64,000 nt of DNA. It comes from Amphibalanus amphitrite. Its lineage: Eukaryota; Arthropoda; Thecostraca; Balanomorpha; Balanidae. The stretch lies in the NCBI RefSeq assembly GCF_019059575.1, contig NW_024881862.1, positions 124,001 through 188,000 on the forward strand. The letters run 5' to 3'. Made by a program: the position numbers and the translations under genes. Below the pieces are notes generated by a model that saw nothing but the letters and a program-made list of their open reading frames with translations, made no database searches and had not been told where the DNA came from. Shown in pieces: positions 63,239 to 64,000 of the stretch. How positions within the stretch are numbered: position 1 is the first letter of the stretch; every line of letters begins with the position of its first letter.

Positions 63239-64000
63239 CGTGGGAGCATTCCCACTCAATTTCCCGGATTGCAGCTCGACGGCATCAGATGCATGGCGCT
63301 GGACTGAGTCGGCGCCTGTGATTGCTGCCGTGACGAACACTTGCACAAAATGCTCGTGTGGATGTTCACCGTGTTTGCGTTACTCAATGCCACCAACTGT
63401 AGGAGCTCATTTATAGTCGGTCGGTGTTTCATATCAAGTCAAATAGGAGTGGGGTCTTTTCTTTCTGAATTTCATATCGGAGGTAAAAACTTGGTAAAAA
63501 CATTCAGCCATAATGCTTTCTTGGAAAAGGCAAATCAATCTTCCTTGAGTATTCGTCTGAGAGCGAAGTTGACTTCGCCACGTGTGCCATTGGTGCCCAG
63601 ACTGACACAACGGGTTAATAGGGCAGATGTCCCCATTTCTGTTCGGCGGAAATAAGTGCGCTGCAATCCGCAGCGTTTATTGACGGAACTGAATGACTGA
63701 AACCCAGGCGAACGGTCGCCAGGCCAGATGTTGGTTGCGTCATGCTTACGCGGGACGCATAACGTTTAACTTTTCAATTCCGTCCACTCGCTGCAGTGAC
63801 ACGCCAATGTAAAATTGGCATGGATATAACTGCATATAAGATCCACCGGGCCATTGTAACTGGGCATCTTTTGTTTGCTACATAGAGGTGTGGGCGGCTT
63901 TTTATGGAACCATTGAGGGAATTTATGAAACTCGAATAAAAGTTTTCCCATACCTACATAATATTCAATGTACCTATAGTTAAAGGTAGTGTGCCAGCTT
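63239..64000. other. Right edge, no gene recognised
   Basis: Upstream region of the secreted-protein gene. A 104-codon frame at 63341-63655 has a hydrophobic start but no further support. Confidence 0.35.

Noticed and set aside
63341..63655. 104-codon frame with a hydrophobic N-terminus
   Set aside because: No family resemblance, no splice or promoter support; could be chance.

Overview
This is eukaryotic nuclear DNA, almost certainly from an arthropod. Genes are split into many short GC-rich exons with GT/AG borders, introns are full of DNA transposons and (TC)n tracts, and there are no operons or ribosome binding sites. The gene set (Skeletor, fem-1, Meioc), the GC-rich exons set in AT-richer introns and the repeat style fit a crustacean, possibly a barnacle. 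The species-level guess is inference only.

Layout. (1) 2384-23783, + strand: Skeletor (two DM13 domains, a DOMON domain, a conserved C-terminal module and a hydrophobic C-terminal tail). Fourteen exons are read; the signal-peptide exon is not seen and probably lies left of the window. (2) 26337-31997, - strand: a complete fem-1 (ankyrin-repeat Cullin-2 adaptor) in eight exons, convergent with Skeletor. (3) 37677-55948, + strand: Meioc (meiosis-specific coiled-coil protein), divergent from fem-1, with ten supported exons and one candidate first coding exon. (4) 59394-63187, - strand: an unrecognised secreted low-complexity protein of 1172 residues in two exons, convergent with Meioc.

Introns hold most of the unusual structure. 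A Skeletor intron carries an 8.0-kb hAT-like element (9041-17040) holding satellite arrays, a second hAT-like element with a third nested in it, a 5'-truncated non-LTR retrotransposon, a TTAA-flanked MITE and a palindromic MITE. A Meioc intron carries a 9.86-kb foldback-type element (44658-54520) built from about 20 copies of a 478-bp unit that switches orientation once. It is flanked by a 10-bp target duplication whose empty-site version survives one intron downstream. Each 478-bp unit carries nine AGGTCA/TGACCT half sites and a CACGTG box.

The most unusual recurrent pattern is tandem duplication of exon-intron borders. Three Skeletor exon ends with their 5' splice sites, and one fem-1 3' splice site with its exon start, are repeated next to the real site. 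A fifth Skeletor splice site sits at the edge of a minisatellite that resembles it.

The genes do not form a pathway. Fem-1 (protein turnover, sex determination in nematodes) and Meioc (germline entry into meiosis) are neighbours in divergent orientation, which is worth noting but may be chance. Exon borders were read by eye from splice consensus, reading phase and recalled family features; no alignment was run.
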